Of a stretch of 64,000 bases of DNA, positions 1 to 9,950 are shown one piece after another. Source of the stretch: Lutraria lutraria (taxonomy: Eukaryota > Mollusca > Bivalvia > Venerida > Mactridae); assembly GCA_964023205.1 (NCBI GenBank), contig OZ026839.1, positions 11,872,386 to 11,936,385 on the forward strand. The letters run 5' to 3'. A model generated the notes under the pieces. The model was not told where the DNA came from. It made no database searches and saw only the letters and a program-made list of their open reading frames with translations. The position numbers were made by a program, and so were the translations under genes. The stretch's first letter is position 1, and the number at the start of each line of letters is the position of its first letter.

Positions 1-115
1 CGCGCATATATGGCATTAAAATTTATTATGCAGCATTTTCACTCTAAAAAGGTGCACACTTTCTCTTCGTGTGAGAATTTAATTTGGTGAGAGGAAAGCA
101 TCAAAACAATATATA

Positions 116-279
116 TACAGTCAAAGGTCCTGTGAACAAATGCCACCCTTGAAAAAGAAAACGTGGCCTATAGTGACAGGAGCCCCATATTCTGAGGTCA
201 TTTAGTTTTAAATAATCAATGACGGGTTTTCAAACAATGGCATTTCTTACAGATGGTTGCTAACACAGATTTGACTGTA
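116..279. mobile_element. Palindrome-ended MITE (TACAGTCAAA family), copy 1
   Basis: Begins TACAGTCAAAGGTCCTG and ends GATTTGACTGTA, so the ends are inverted repeats. The interior has AAATGCCACCC...GTGGCC. It shares ends and the 'ggcca...' interior with copies at 18135-18306 and 51423-51597. Non-autonomous; no coding capacity. Confidence 0.6.
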
Positions 280-1521
280 CATGTGGTCATCATTGGAAAC
301 ATTGTCCAAAAAATATTATCGAAGGGAAGTATATAAATATTTATTAAAAACATAAATTCCCAATTACGCCCCTTGCTCACAAAACGACCATCAGTCGATA
401 TTATTATTTACAATAAAACATTTCTTTTATAATCATCCGTAGTGAAACTAGAAATTCATTTTGTATCTCTAAATAATCACTATAACAATAATGTTTATAT
501 CATTAATCAACATTTGTAATTACATTACATTGAAGTTCTTCGTGTGTACATCGTGTTCTGTGGGACTAACACGTGGTTCTCATGAAAAATAATAGAGGGT
601 AGGATATCAACTACTGGTTTATTACATTTCTGAATTCTATTCATCTGGAATGTGTTGTCAAACTTGTATTCGCACTGGTAGGTACATTATTTACGTCTTG
701 TTGAAGTCGCACATACCTCCTACAATATACAAACCAGGGAGGCAATGATGTCTGATGTAATTATATTCGTTACAGATAATTCTATATCAAATTACTCTAA
801 ATTGGTAGCAAGAAATATTCTCAGTGAACATATTGATACAATGTCAATAACAATAATGTAAAAATAACCTAATCCAAGTCACTCAGGACAACGTCACTAG
901 TGTACGAACTTTTCTATCGTGTACACAATATCCCGAGAGTAATTTCCCATTATGTGGATAAATGGGCCGGCATTATTAGGCCTGGTTATATTTAAAAGCC
1001 TTTACTATTGGTATAGTCTTTTATATTTTGGAAATGGTATGGTGCAAGAAAACTTAATGTTATTGAATGTGACAACTTTGGAGAATGCTATATCCCTGTC
1101 TACATGTATTTCCTTTTTATGTTATTTTTTATTTGTTTATATCACCACGGGCAACAAACTTACATTTTTTCGTGAATCTAGCATCTCGTATGTAGTTGGT
1201 GCATCTCGTACCCCAAGATGTTCGTATTTTGCGGCGATCGGTCTAAATATCAGATCAAAATAGTGAAGAAATATCAATAAAACTCAGAGAAAAAAATGCA
1301 TCTTCACAAAATATATGAATAATGAATAGCTGCACAATGTACTAAAAATAGAAAAACAAAGAAACTTATATCAATCAAACATTCATTACTTGACATTATC
1401 TTGTTGAAAGAACTGCAATATTTGTTTAATTGTTTCAGTTACTTCAACAGCATTGTTTAACTAGTCTTTGAAATGACAACCTTCATTATATTCAACACAC
1501 GTGTACATGATTATTAATAAT

Positions 1522-2450
1522 ACCGGTGTAACGTTTTCAAGCTCCCCCCTTTTCAGGTTACCCCCCGGTAACTTAAAAACGTTTTCAATGTACCGGCCCC
1601 GGTAACATTAAAACGTTTTCAAATTCCCTCCCCACGTTTTAATAACCCCCCTCCCTATGTTGAATTTTCATGGCGAAAACGTTTGTATTTCAGGTTATAA
1701 TTCATACTAAATGATCCACAGTCAACATGGTTTATTGACATGTAATTCCTGTATTTCTAAACTGAATATACGCGATAATTATATGAAGCTAAGGAATCCT
1801 ATTAGGGTTATGGAGAGTACGCGCCTTTATTCAATTAATTAACAAAAATGCAAGACATGACCTGTGCAATTCCACACTTACTTGTGTTCAGAAAACCAGC
1901 AATAGTCAATAAAAAATATTGTTTTTATATATTTTTGTCAAAATGATTCAAGATTGCATTGGTATTTGAGCAATAACGCTCATAGGATTCCATAATGAAG
2001 GAATGGACTTGTCAGTATATGACGTCATTTGATTTCGTCGTATGATTTCATCATTAGGACCGCGTGTATAGTCTCATTTAACTGTAGTACATGTATGCAT
2101 GTATGTGTTTGAAATTGTAATCTCCTTATTCGTGTGCAAGCTCTTTCTTATCATGAATTTTCGAATTATTAACAGGGGGTGTTCTGAAAACGTTTTCAAA
2201 GCGCCCCAGGGGTAATCTGAAAACGTTTTTAAAGCGCCCCCGGGGTTACATGAAAACGTTTTCAGATTACCGGGTAGGGCATTTGAAAATGGAGGGGGTA
2301 ATTTCAAAACGTTTTAATTGTACCCCTCCCGGTAACTTAAAAACGTTTTCAAATTCCCGTGGGTACTCTGAAAACGTTTTAAAGTTACCGGGGGGGGGGG
2401 GGGAGGGGGTAACTTGAAACGGGGCGAGAGCTTGAAAACGTTACACCGGT
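1522..2450. mobile_element. 929-bp element with perfect 23-bp terminal inverted repeats and AAAACGTTTT arrays
   Basis: Bases 1522-1544 (ACCGGTGTAACGTTTTCAAG...) are the exact reverse complement of 2428-2450. Inside each end lies an array of degenerate units of about 30 bp with the palindrome AAAACGTTTT next to a GGTAAC/GTTACC motif: about five units in 1528-1690 and seven in 2185-2440. The middle (about 1700-2150) is unrelated AT-rich DNA. No transposase frame. I could not see a target-site duplication. Confidence 0.6.
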
Positions 2451-3134
2451 CTGGTCTCTAATGGAGACAATACTTAATGTTAGTGTCGTGTTTTTAGTAT
2501 AAACTGTCTTACATTTGTTCAGGATTGAAGTCCGGAATTTCTGAAAAATAGCATTTTATTCTTTTGTATTGTTTTAGTTTATTTAATAATTATTTTATGT
2601 ATATACACCAACGGACAGTAAGTCGAAATAGTCTTCCTGGGCTTTGTACCAGTACTTAACTGTTCGTCACTAGTAGCTAGTAACTTCCCCACAGGTGTGA
2701 TTAACGGATAGTGAATGACCATAGACCCACGTAGTCATGCAGCCTAATCGACTCTGTCGGCCTCACGAACCCGAAGAAGTTCATTAAATTAACGCTCTAT
2801 ATATTGACAAAGCGAACGAGCATTTCTGAAAATATAATGTAATATAATATAATACAGTGGTGGCATAAGATGAAACAAATAATCAGTTAAAACAAGCGAT
2901 TTAAACATTCAAACAATTCTGACTTACATTAATTAACTGTGAAATCACCAGTACTTTTACAGACTTTCTCCATGGTAATGGTGACTGGACATTTGTCTCT
3001 GTGATCAGATATTCGTATTTTTTTGCTCTTGTTATCAGACAAAATGATTACATACCTCTGTCGCATTTTTGAAGAAAGAAAATGACAAACTCAGAAGCGA
3101 TTTACATGTTAATGCGTTCGTTACCTGGACTTAC

Positions 3135-3590
3135 CATAAACTGCAGATATCCTAGGAACATCTCGATATTCGGCAGCCACACTCAATGAAAAGTAAAACA
3201 TTTTTGCTTATAGACAATCATACATTCATTATCAATCTGGCATGTAACAATTTCGAACATAAAAAGGTAAAGTCATAGTTTACTATTGAAAGGGGCAGCC
3301 AAGTTGGTTTATGAGATACCTATCTTTTGTTTGTACAGTACTTCCCGACTCCTTCGGTAAAAATTATTCAACTACTAGTAGCTGGCGGCGCACTAGTCGA
3401 TCGCAATAGTTCTTATGTACCCAGCCTACACAAAAGCAGCAGGTAAAATTTAGTTTCTTTTTGTTCCGCTTATTTCATTAACTCCTACAAAGTATGAATA
3501 TAAATACAAAAGACAATGAATAACACAAAACAAACAGTTCCACTTACGTCGGTGTCATGACAATCTCTTCCTGTTGACCAGCTGTATTAT
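3135..3590 (-). CDS. Ig receptor exons 8-9: cytoplasmic tail
   Basis: Two small exons, 3590-3548 (43 nt) and 3181-3135 (47 nt), continue the frame after the membrane exon: DNTAGQQEEIVMTPT, then VAAEYRDVPRISAVY. Both have GTAAGT donors. Two tyrosines are present; YRDV fits a YxxV phosphotyrosine/SH2 pattern, although the -2 residue (Ala) does not satisfy the strict ITIM consensus. The next exon is not certain: one option starts below a CTGATCACAG acceptor near 2998, another near 3060. Confidence 0.6.
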
Positions 3591-6500
3591 CTATAAAAAA
3601 AGAATACAAATTAGTTAAGAAGATGGCTGTTTACATCCCATCACAAAGCGAAAAACGTTTTTCTACATTTAAATAATACCTATATGAGAACTTCTTTGTT
3701 CATTTTGTTATTTCTTTTTTAGGACCTGTCGGGATTTTTTATATACGTTATATACGTAACAACATTTTTCTTAGCGCCAGTGCAAAAGTGGTAATATACG
3801 AATATTGTTAAAATACATACCTCTTCGACTACTAAAGCAACACATCCTTCTGTAGGCAAGTACTACGATCATAATTGCAATGACAACCACAATTGATAGA
3901 CCACCAACAGATCCACTTATCAGGGAAATTAGCGGCAGCTTACATTCGCATTCAGTCGGAATATTCCCTAAAATAAACAACTCACAATATTTAGCCAATT
4001 GAAGAATTCAACTACAAGTAGCTATTTTATAGTATCATTGGACGGTATATTAATTCCCCCCATTAAGTTTTTTATTCTGCGTTGTCCGAGCTAATCCTTG
4101 GAAGTTGGATCGCATTCTCGGAAAGTGCTCCAAATCATTCAGAACTGACCGTTTACATGTTTAGAAATAGGTATACATACACCGTATTCGACATAAAATA
4201 CTTCCGTGTATCTATCGGTGTGCATTTCACTTTTCATTTATGCACATTCTTGCACTTAATGCATTTCAAAATGAATGTTTATTGAATTTAAGTCAAAGTC
4301 ACAAACATGTACATAGAAATAATTTTACGACTCAAATGGAGGATAAATTCATTTTACCAGTCTTTGAACGAAGTCACTACCGCAAACGCAATGCTTTTAA
4401 ATCGTTACAAAACATTAATACAGAGGAAAGACTATAACGTACATGTACTGTAGCTTTGACATACCATCTAAGTATACATGTACATTAATAACATCAATCA
4501 ATCCATGATACTAATACTAAAGGCAATTGTTTTAAGGAGACTCGGTTTTCACAAGTGTATTATGGTTATGCGTGTTTTATGCCATTAATTTAGCACAATA
4601 TATAATGCTAATTGCATTTTCTAAGCCCCCTCCCGGCACATGTAACAGCTCAAGCATTGACCCATTTAAGAAAAATCTGTTTAGACATTTTTGTCCTCCC
4701 TCCAAAAAGGTCGGTGAACAAATATTTGTGCCATAACACCCTGATGTTGGATAAATGTCCAAACAAATAATAACTTTCTATAAAAAAATATTCAACCAGG
4801 ATCCAAGTGTGCTGGAAACTTCATCAGGAGTAACAGATAGCTATAACCTTACCAATGAGGTAAATCTCTACTGATCTTTGTTTTGAGCCTTGAAATCCTT
4901 TGTCAGCTTTCGGGTAATATGATCGACAGATGAGTGTTCTTCCATGTAACGACATGTCTGCGTTTAGAAAGGTGTACTTTATTGTTACCCTGTTTGTGTC
5001 GTCATTTTCCAACACAAAATCGGCATAACTACTGGTGGCCAGTTCATTGTCTGTGGAGACGGTGTCGATGTACCACATGACTGTCTGTCTAGGACTTCCA
5101 CCTTCTGATGTGCAAGTTACTGTCAGGTTGTTGGAAATAGCTCCAAAAATAACTTCAGCACCGCCTTGTATATTGTAAACGTTTTCAATCCTCGGAATGT
5201 CAGGCGTAGCTAAAATAGTGGTAATTTTAAATAGGAGCTTCAATGATTTATTATATAATTTGTCTTCCAATCATTTCATAGGTAAGAATCACTTTTGGAA
5301 GAAGGAGTACAACCATTTTCGCATTTAAAAGGCATGTATATTTTGTGTAAATAAAGTAAACATCCAAAAGCCAAAATAAATTATTACAATTAGTATAAAT
5401 TGAATTATTAGACTAAGTCTAAAATATAACTGTTGTTTTCGTTACATAAATGTTCTTAAAAAGATACTCGGCAACACAAAAATGTACTCTTAAGAGTAGG
5501 AACATAATTATTAGTGTTTAGAACATTGAATATATTATCTACTTGAGTTTGTCTAAATAATTTCCTAGGTTTTAGAGGATGTGTGGTTGTCTTTATCATA
5601 CGCCGGTTGCCTGTTCATGTATCAATATTTGAGATTGGCAAACTTTCATAATTCGTACCGAAGGATGTTCATATTAGAGAGATCTTCTGTATCATAGAAC
5701 GCAATCTGTTCATTACTTTTATGAGTCTACTATATACATGTTTGAAGCAAAATATTTGGGACCGACGGCTGATTTCCGATTCGAGAGGTTTCGGAAATAA
5801 GAGTGGTCGGAATAGAAAGTGACTGAACATAAAGAAGAGGTTTACCTATTAGAATGGTTGCTGACAATGGGTTGGCTTCCGTTAATGTTGTCACCACAAC
5901 GCTAACGTTTTGATACCCATCCTGCATTGAATTTGAGGAGCACCATATACACTTTATATACCCTCTATGTTGTGAGCTTCTTACACATGTTGTTTCTCCG
6001 TGGACTGCTGATAAGCCTCTCTTAAAATTAAGGTTTATATCCATATAAAATTTCGAATGAAATTAGTGCAGCATTAAAATCACCGAATTCCCGGTTATCC
6101 TTTGAACAATTTAACAATCTGCTCATAGCCCATTTTTGCTTTTTATTTATACTTTATGACCTTTTGAAGTAGGACAATTTCCGTAAATAAAGAAATGAAT
6201 GCCATATGCTCCATCTTTCCCAGATAACTACAATACCCATAAACAAACGAATGCACCTTTACTTGTACTTAAATGTTTACTTAGTTTACCTATTAGAATG
6301 GTGGCTGACAATGGCGTGGCTTCCGTTAATGTTGTTACCACAACGCTAACGTTTTGATACCCATCCTGCATTGAATTTGAGGAGCACCATATACACTTTA
6401 TATACCCTCTATGTTGTGAGCTTCTTACACATGTTGTTTCTCCGTGTACCACTGATAAGCCTCCCTTAAAATAAAGGTTACCATTCATTTAAAATTTCAA

Positions 6501-9500
6501 ATGATATTATTTCACATTCAGTTCGCATCATTTCTTCAATTTTAAATAACATCCCCAAATTCGTGGCTATCCTTTGAACAATAATCTTCCCATAACCCAT
6601 TTTTGTTTTTTATTCATAATTCATGACCCATTAAAAGTAGGACAATTTTTGTAAATAAAGAAATAAATGTCATATGTTGTAAACTGCGTCTTTTCATGAT
6701 CAATACAAAACCCATTAACAAACAAACGCGATACGCTGTACCAATTTCCATATAATAATAAATGCAAAATAAAATAAATGGAAATAAGGATTTACTTCCT
6801 TTTTTGTGTTATCCTTGTATTTTAACGTTTTTGATATGATTTCAATTTTTTAATGATATTATTTACCTTTAATAATTTTACAGCCTCAATTTGTATATTC
6901 AATAATATTTTTTTTTTTTTTTTTTTGTTTGAACACTGTAACTTTATATGCCCATTTTGTGTAATATATTTCCGATGTACCATGTTTTAGAAATAGTTAA
7001 AATATGAATAATAATAAAATATGCATAATAAAAAAACGTGGCACATAACTGAATGTTTTGTGGCTTATATATAATGATGAGCGGAATTTAAATTGTTTCG
7101 ACTGATGTAAACTACCAGAATATTTGACAACGTTACGTGTCTAATGATATTTTTTTTCTTCTCACATGTAATTTAGACATTTGTATTATCAAACTTAGTA
7201 CTCTAGTGTTACTTACTTCTGTGGTAAGTGTCACATCCATCTCTCCATTCTCTGGGTACAGTTTATCCACTGTTATTTCAAGTTTTTTATCATCTTTTAC
7301 AATGAAATCTGCAGACGATGCTTTACCTGTGTCAATGTATGCATAAAACCAAATAAATGCGATTTATGTCAATATACAACTTTCTTAACCCGTTAGTAGC
7401 TTTTGTACACAATAATCTATTATTCATGTGTCAAGTTGTTAATGATATTCTATATCACATTACGCACATTACTGTGGTTTGCCCACATCAAAGACGAAAT
7501 ATGCAGAACATGTTTGTTACATTTACTAGTAAATAAAACAGGAAAAGCAATCAACGTCACTAAACAAATCATGTAAAATGTTGAATCGATTACTAGAAAT
7601 CAACGTAAGGAATGATTTGAATCAAGTTGCATATATGTGAGATACTTACATTCAATTGGAACATATATCCACCACCTGTTTTTATTTCTCGTATAGCAAG
7701 TATAGTAAGTTGCGTCTGTCGGAGCGCTCGTGTTATGTATTATAAGCGTGAGTACATTGTTTTCAACGTACGCTGTATATTTATTATCTTCGTGTATTGT
7801 TGCATTGTATGCTCCCCTTATATAAAAATTCCTTCCTATTCCCCATCTCCAATATCCAAATTCATTACTATAGGTAGCACATGTAAGTACTGTATCCTCT
7901 CCACATTGACCGCCTTTTGATATTCTTGGTTTATATTTCCCACTGTCACCACCTTTAATTGAAACACAACAACTTGAATTTCTCAGTTTAGTGTATACAT
8001 TTACATGAAAATAAGACAATAATATAATGTTACTAATTAGGAAAATTCATATTGGCCGAGTTATTTGTCAGAGGTTCGCTCATTTTGGAACGTTGAATAA
8101 AAAAAACAATGACAGCCATAAGTTTCTTTTCTCGTATCGTGGCGAGTGTCAACAACCAATGAAAAGCCCGCGTTTCATAGTTCCGTATTGTACCGAGTAT
8201 TTAACCAATGGTTATGTTTAAATCCCGTATTGTTGAGTTTGATCCGCATTGGCCGAGTTTTCAGTCGTATTGCCGACAACTCTTCGTTGTCTTCTGTTTT
8301 TCCCCTGTGATATTAGATAGCTAATTGATAAAGTATATTATTTCCGTTTATATTACATAGGAGATATAACAATGGTTATTTTGAGAAACCAGCGAAGATA
8401 ATTAAATTGAATTAAGTTGAATATATGTATAATAATGTGTGTATGTGCGTGTGTGTGTGTGTGTGTGTGCACGCGCGCAACTTATAATATATGTGAGTGA
8501 CTTAATTACTTACACACAGGTCCTAAAAATATCCACCCGCTGTTATCACGTCCTGTGTAGCAAAGATAGTGAGTTTCGTCTGTCTGAGCGCTTGTGTTAT
8601 GTATTATAAATGTGAGTACATTGTTTTCAACGTACGCTGTATATTTATTCTCTTCATGTACTGTTTCATTGTATGCTCCCCTTATACTGACAGTCTGTGG
8701 CTTTGCTATGTACCATGTCCAATCTCCAAAATTAACATCGTATGAAGCACAAGTTAGTATTGTATCCTCTCCACATTGACCAAATTTTGATATTCTTGGT
8801 CTATATTTCCAACTGTCATCACCTTTAATTGAAATTCTACAAAATGATTTTGTTATTTTAGGTCATACAATTACACAATAATAATGCGATAAAAATATAT
8901 TATTTTCATACAAATGTATAGAGTGTACAAGGCAATAGCGGAAGATATAAAATGTAAGTGTAATACCGTAATAACGGTATGAACACTATACACTCATCCG
9001 CCGTCCGTCCGTCCGTACATACCAGAGGTAGGTCGTGGGGTTAGGGTTAGTACAAATCGACATTATGGGGTTACAGTACCCCTTTTGTGGGGTTAAATTT
9101 TCTCTTGTGGGGTTAATAAAATACTCTTGTGGGTTGAAAAATTGTAAAAGAATATAGAAGGAAAAACCATAATGTAGCTCTTGTCCGTCCGTCCAACCAA
9201 CCAACCATCAAAAAGAGTCACCTAGGCCTGGAGAGTTAAAATTTCTAAGCAATTAACTTGTTTCTTAGTAAAAACATTGACGTCGAATGTCAGCATTACG
9301 TCATGCAGTTATGTAAGGCGGACACTTGGCATAACTAGTGGTGCCAGGTATTACACCAGTAATAACCAGATTCCTCTCTTATTTCATGAGAATCGTGTAA
9401 ATCAGTGTTTGAAGGATAAATAATAGTTCTAAAGAAGAAACGTGTTCATCAAACCCAATACCTTAGAATAAACAGCCATGTGCTTAGATTTTTTCATTTG

Positions 9501-9950
9501 ACTTTAACTTTGCACAAAAATTCTGGGTCATCTGGCCACATTCCAGTTTTAATAGTGAAAAAAGATCCTAGGCTTACACTAACTGTGAGCTAATTTGACA
9601 GCTTCCTCACATATGGTATTCGGTCCCGGATGGGATTCGATCTCATAGCGATGATTGTCTAACGATTGCTAGTCAGAGAGCCCATAACCACTCGACCGCG
9701 GAGGCCCCTAACTTAGTGCTTAACTGAATAAATAATCGCATGAAACGGTATAAATAAATTGAAATTGACACGTTAAGCCAAACGATATAAAGTGAATAAT
9801 ATTTCCTGCAGAACTTCAAAGTGTCACAGGCTATATGGAACATACACGCATTACGATATACAATGTAGTTAAAAAATTATCAACCTACTTACTTGCTCCA
9901 AATGTCAGCCAAAAACTTTCCAAAATAAGAACGACGAAAAAAATGTTCAT
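3135..9950 (-). CDS. Immunoglobulin-superfamily transmembrane receptor (multi-exon gene, 3' end unresolved)
   Basis: Reconstructed coding exons, in transcription order: 9950-9893 (signal peptide), 8822-8514 (Ig V), 7952-7650 (Ig V), 7326-7217 plus either 6464-6290 or 6020-5846 (split Ig-like domain), 5209-4853 (Ig I/C2), 3967-3821 (transmembrane), 3590-3548 and 3181-3135 (cytoplasmic). All junctions are GT/AG and the reading frame is continuous (1549 nt, about 516 residues, before the unresolved tail). The V exons show the Cys-Trp-(D-A-T-Y-Y-T-C) pattern of Ig folds, and most exons are phase 1-1 as usual for Ig genes. Known for the family: such proteins are plasma-membrane adhesion or recognition receptors. 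Inference: a lineage-specific molluscan receptor, perhaps immune or neuronal. I do not recognise a named orthologue. CEP192 lies divergently downstream of its 5' end, with about 4 kb between the first coding exons. Confidence 0.85.
3821..3967 (-). CDS. Ig receptor exon 7: stalk and transmembrane helix
   Basis: This 147-nt, phase 1-1 exon encodes a short Cys-containing stalk (NIPTECECKLP), then a hydrophobic helix (SVGGLSIVVVIAIMIVVLAY), then a basic stop-transfer RRMCCFSSRR. The GxxG-rich start of the helix and the juxtamembrane Cys pair (possible palmitoylation) are visible. It establishes a type I single-pass topology. Confidence 0.9.
4853..5209 (-). CDS. Ig receptor exon 6: membrane-proximal I/C2-type Ig domain
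   Basis: This 357-nt, phase 1-1 exon encodes 119 residues beginning TPDIPRIENVYNI. It carries the Ig signature NNLTVTC, the core Trp in TVMWYID and the F-strand Cys in GRTLICRSYY. The acceptor follows TATTTTAG at 5210 and the donor is GTAAGG. An NNLT sequence is a possible N-glycosylation site. It is the last extracellular domain before the membrane exon. Confidence 0.85.
5846..6020 (-). CDS. Ig receptor alternative exon 5b: duplicate of exon 5a
   Basis: Same length and splice phases as 5a, differing at about 8 of 175 bases and 3 residues (G to R, V to A, T to N). The starts of the two copies are 444 bp apart, and the intron sequence upstream of each is recognisably homologous but much more diverged, so the duplicated unit is exon plus upstream intron. 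If spliced after 5a it would reach a TAG within about 20 codons. Confidence 0.7.
6290..6464 (-). CDS. Ig receptor alternative exon 5a: second half of the split Ig-like domain
   Basis: This 175-nt exon has a phase 0 acceptor (TTTTAAG) and a phase 1 donor (G|GTAAAC). It encodes GGLSVVHGETTCVRSSQHRG, then KCIWCSS, and ends LSATILIG. It is the upstream copy of a tandem exon pair. Because 175 is not a multiple of three, it cannot be joined to copy 5b without a frameshift. Either 5a or 5b restores frame into the 5209-4853 exon. Confidence 0.75.
7217..7326 (-). CDS. Ig receptor exon 4: first half of a split Ig-like domain
   Basis: This 110-nt exon enters in phase 1 after an acceptor ending GACACAG and leaves in phase 0 at GAA|GTAAGT. 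It encodes ASSADFIVKDDKKLEIT followed by a VDKLYPENGEMDVTL-type segment, resembling the A-C strands of an Ig-like domain. The domain must be completed by one of two near-identical downstream exons. The phase 0 exit is unlike the phase 1 boundaries of the whole-domain exons. Confidence 0.75.
7650..7952 (-). CDS. Ig receptor exon 3: V-type Ig domain B
   Basis: This 303-nt, phase 1-1 exon encodes a second V-type Ig domain with EDTVLTC, YWRWGIG and the canonical TDATYYTCY. It shares the same intron end (TTCAATTAAAG acceptor) and long identical blocks with domain A, so the pair arose by tandem exon duplication. The differences cluster around the first loop and after the F-strand Cys, where the binding loops of a V domain lie. 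Confidence 0.85.
8438..8480. repeat. (GT)n microsatellite
   Basis: A GTGTGTATGTGCGTGTGTGT-type run continuing into CACGCGCGC, in the intron between the two V-domain exons of the Ig receptor. Confidence 0.85.
8514..8822 (-). CDS. Ig receptor exon 2: V-type Ig domain A
   Basis: This 309-nt exon is phase 1-1 and encodes one complete V-type Ig domain of 103 residues. The acceptor is the AG of TTCAATTAAAG just above 8822 and the donor is GTAAGT at 8513. Visible landmarks are the B-strand Cys (EDTILTC), the C-strand Trp (WTWY) and the F-strand motif TDETHYLCY. An additional Cys sits in GQCGEDT, with another completed at the exon end. It is a duplicate of the next exon: both carry NKYTAYVENNVLT and HNTSA, but the loop regions differ. 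Confidence 0.85.
8993..9210. repeat. CCGTCCGTCC-flanked repeat with GGGGTTA units
   Basis: Between GTCCGTCC runs (about 8999-9017 and 9184-9197) lie several degenerate units of the form TTGTGGGGTTAA. One short GGGGTTAGGGTTAG stretch looks telomere-like but is too short to be an interstitial telomere. In intron 1 of the Ig gene. Confidence 0.5.
9595..9712 (-). mobile_element. tRNA-derived SINE head
   Basis: On the minus strand the sequence GCCTCCGCGGTCGAGTGGTTA, followed about 45 bases later by GAGATCGAATCCCATC, gives A-box and B-box internal promoter motifs of a tRNA-derived SINE. The same GCCTCCGTGGTCAAGTGGTT head occurs on the plus strand at 27221. Confidence 0.6.
9893..9950 (-). CDS. Ig receptor exon 1: start codon and signal peptide
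   Basis: The exon reads from ATG at 9950 as MNIFFVVLILESFWLTFGA, a textbook secretory signal: short N region, hydrophobic core and small residues before the cleavage point. It ends in phase 1 before a GTAAGT donor (9892-9887), and the next V exon begins with the matching two bases. This fixes the gene's start and direction. Sequence upstream (above 9950) must hold the 5' UTR and promoter; I see no clear TATA box there. Confidence 0.8.

Larger units (their letters stand above)
1..2900. other. Left-edge non-coding stretch
   Basis: Apart from the MITE at 116-279 and the TIR element at 1522-2450, I see nothing supportable here. The 3' end of the minus-strand Ig receptor transcript probably lies between about 2500 and 3060. 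A long G tract at about 2389-2411 belongs to the TIR element. Confidence 0.4.

Noticed and set aside
952..1263. 103-residue plus-strand frame near the left edge
   Set aside because: Hydrophobic and low-information, no splice or family support; expected by chance in AT-rich DNA.
2074..2307. 77-residue frame with repeated LKTFS motif
   Set aside because: The repetition is a direct translation of the AAAACGTTTT array of the TIR element, not a protein repeat.
9035..9052. Telomere-like GGGGTTAGGGTTAG
   Set aside because: Only two units, inside a degenerate GGGGTTAA repeat; not an interstitial telomere.
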